Of a DNA stretch of 5,223 nucleotides, positions 5,055 to 5,223 are shown piece by piece (the stretch's first letter is position 1; every line of letters begins with the position of its first letter). A program made the translations under genes and the position numbers. The stretch covers positions 1 through 5,223 of the forward strand of contig CABMDX010000248.1 of assembly GCA_902385025.1 (NCBI GenBank), read 5' to 3'. Source of the DNA: an uncultured archaeon. Lineage in GTDB: Archaea > Halobacteriota > Methanosarcinia > Methanotrichales > Methanotrichaceae. The notes under the pieces are model-generated. The model was not told where the DNA came from, ran no database searches, and saw only the letters and a program-made list of their open reading frames with translations.

Positions 5055-5223
5055 CAAATTCCTCGGCCCTTGGATGCGCTCCTGTTATTTGCTCTCGTTC
5101 TTATCACTCTTCCGCCCAGGACCTTCCAGGTTTCCTCCAGAGCGTCCATATTCTCCTTGCGAATTATTGCGGCATAGGCAGGTCCCGTCCCAGAGAGGCT
5201 CACTCCATCGGCTCCGGCTTCCA
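5054..5223 (-). CDS. Archaeal shikimate kinase, GHMP family (partial, C-terminal 55 codons)
   Basis: Phosphorylates shikimate in the chorismate pathway. Archaea use a GHMP-superfamily enzyme unrelated to bacterial AroK. Only the last 55 codons are in the window; the gene enters from the right edge and ends in TGA (5054-5056). Seen: GVSLSGTGPAYAAI, the C-terminal GHMP kinase motif, then TWKVLGGRVIRTRANN, typical of the archaeal shikimate kinase end. Another GHMP kinase (for example homoserine kinase) cannot be excluded from this fragment. The one-base overlap with the chorismate mutase gene strongly favours shikimate kinase. Confidence 0.85.
   Translation of the reverse strand, partial: EAGADGVSLSGTGPAYAAIIRKENMDALEETWKVLGGRVIRTRANNRSASKGRGI

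Noticed and set aside
5052..5057. TTG at 5055-5057 as the chorismate mutase start
   Set aside because: The ATG immediately after it gives the TGATG coupling with shikimate kinase and the expected N-terminus; a TTG start adds nothing.

Overview
The window looks like chromosomal DNA from a methanogenic (or closely related, tetrahydromethanopterin-using) euryarchaeon. The evidence is a methanopterin-pathway enzyme (beta-RFAP synthase), an HMG-CoA reductase closely resembling the Archaeoglobus enzyme, the tail of a shikimate kinase of the archaeal GHMP type, an archaeal TATA-like promoter, and oligo-T transcription ends. Gene content and composition would fit a Methanothrix/Methanosaeta-like member of the Methanosarcinales, but I cannot prove the genus from sequence alone. 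I see no mobile element, CRISPR array, tRNA or rRNA.

Layout. Left edge, minus strand: the N-terminal 281 codons of a class II HMG-CoA reductase (mevalonate pathway, isoprenoid lipids), starting at a GTG at 843 and running off the window. An 81-bp divergent region follows. Then, on the plus strand, comes a 513-residue fusion of a chorismate-lyase-like (DUF98) domain to beta-RFAP synthase, followed after 61 bp by an M42 family (TET-type) aminopeptidase. This plus-strand pair ends in a very T-rich tract at about 3588-3637 that meets, tail to tail, the end of a minus-strand block.

The minus-strand block on the right reads, from the right edge leftward: the C-terminal end of archaeal shikimate kinase, an AroQ chorismate mutase overlapping it by 1 nt, purE 25 nt further on, a UspA-like protein with its own probable promoter, and a 36-residue single-pass membrane protein 4 nt behind uspA. 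A hairpin plus T-rich tract closes the block.

Two things are easily missed. First, purE is a full-length, well-conserved frame (4358-4747) interrupted only by one in-frame TAG at codon 26. Ordinary gene-calling would report only the part downstream of it. Second, the 36-residue membrane protein behind uspA is below usual size limits. The most interesting biochemical point is the fusion gene, which joins an enzyme fold that makes 4-hydroxybenzoate from chorismate to the enzyme that condenses an aryl acid with phosphoribosyl pyrophosphate in methanopterin synthesis. Genes for making and using chorismate lie about 2.3 kb away on the other strand.
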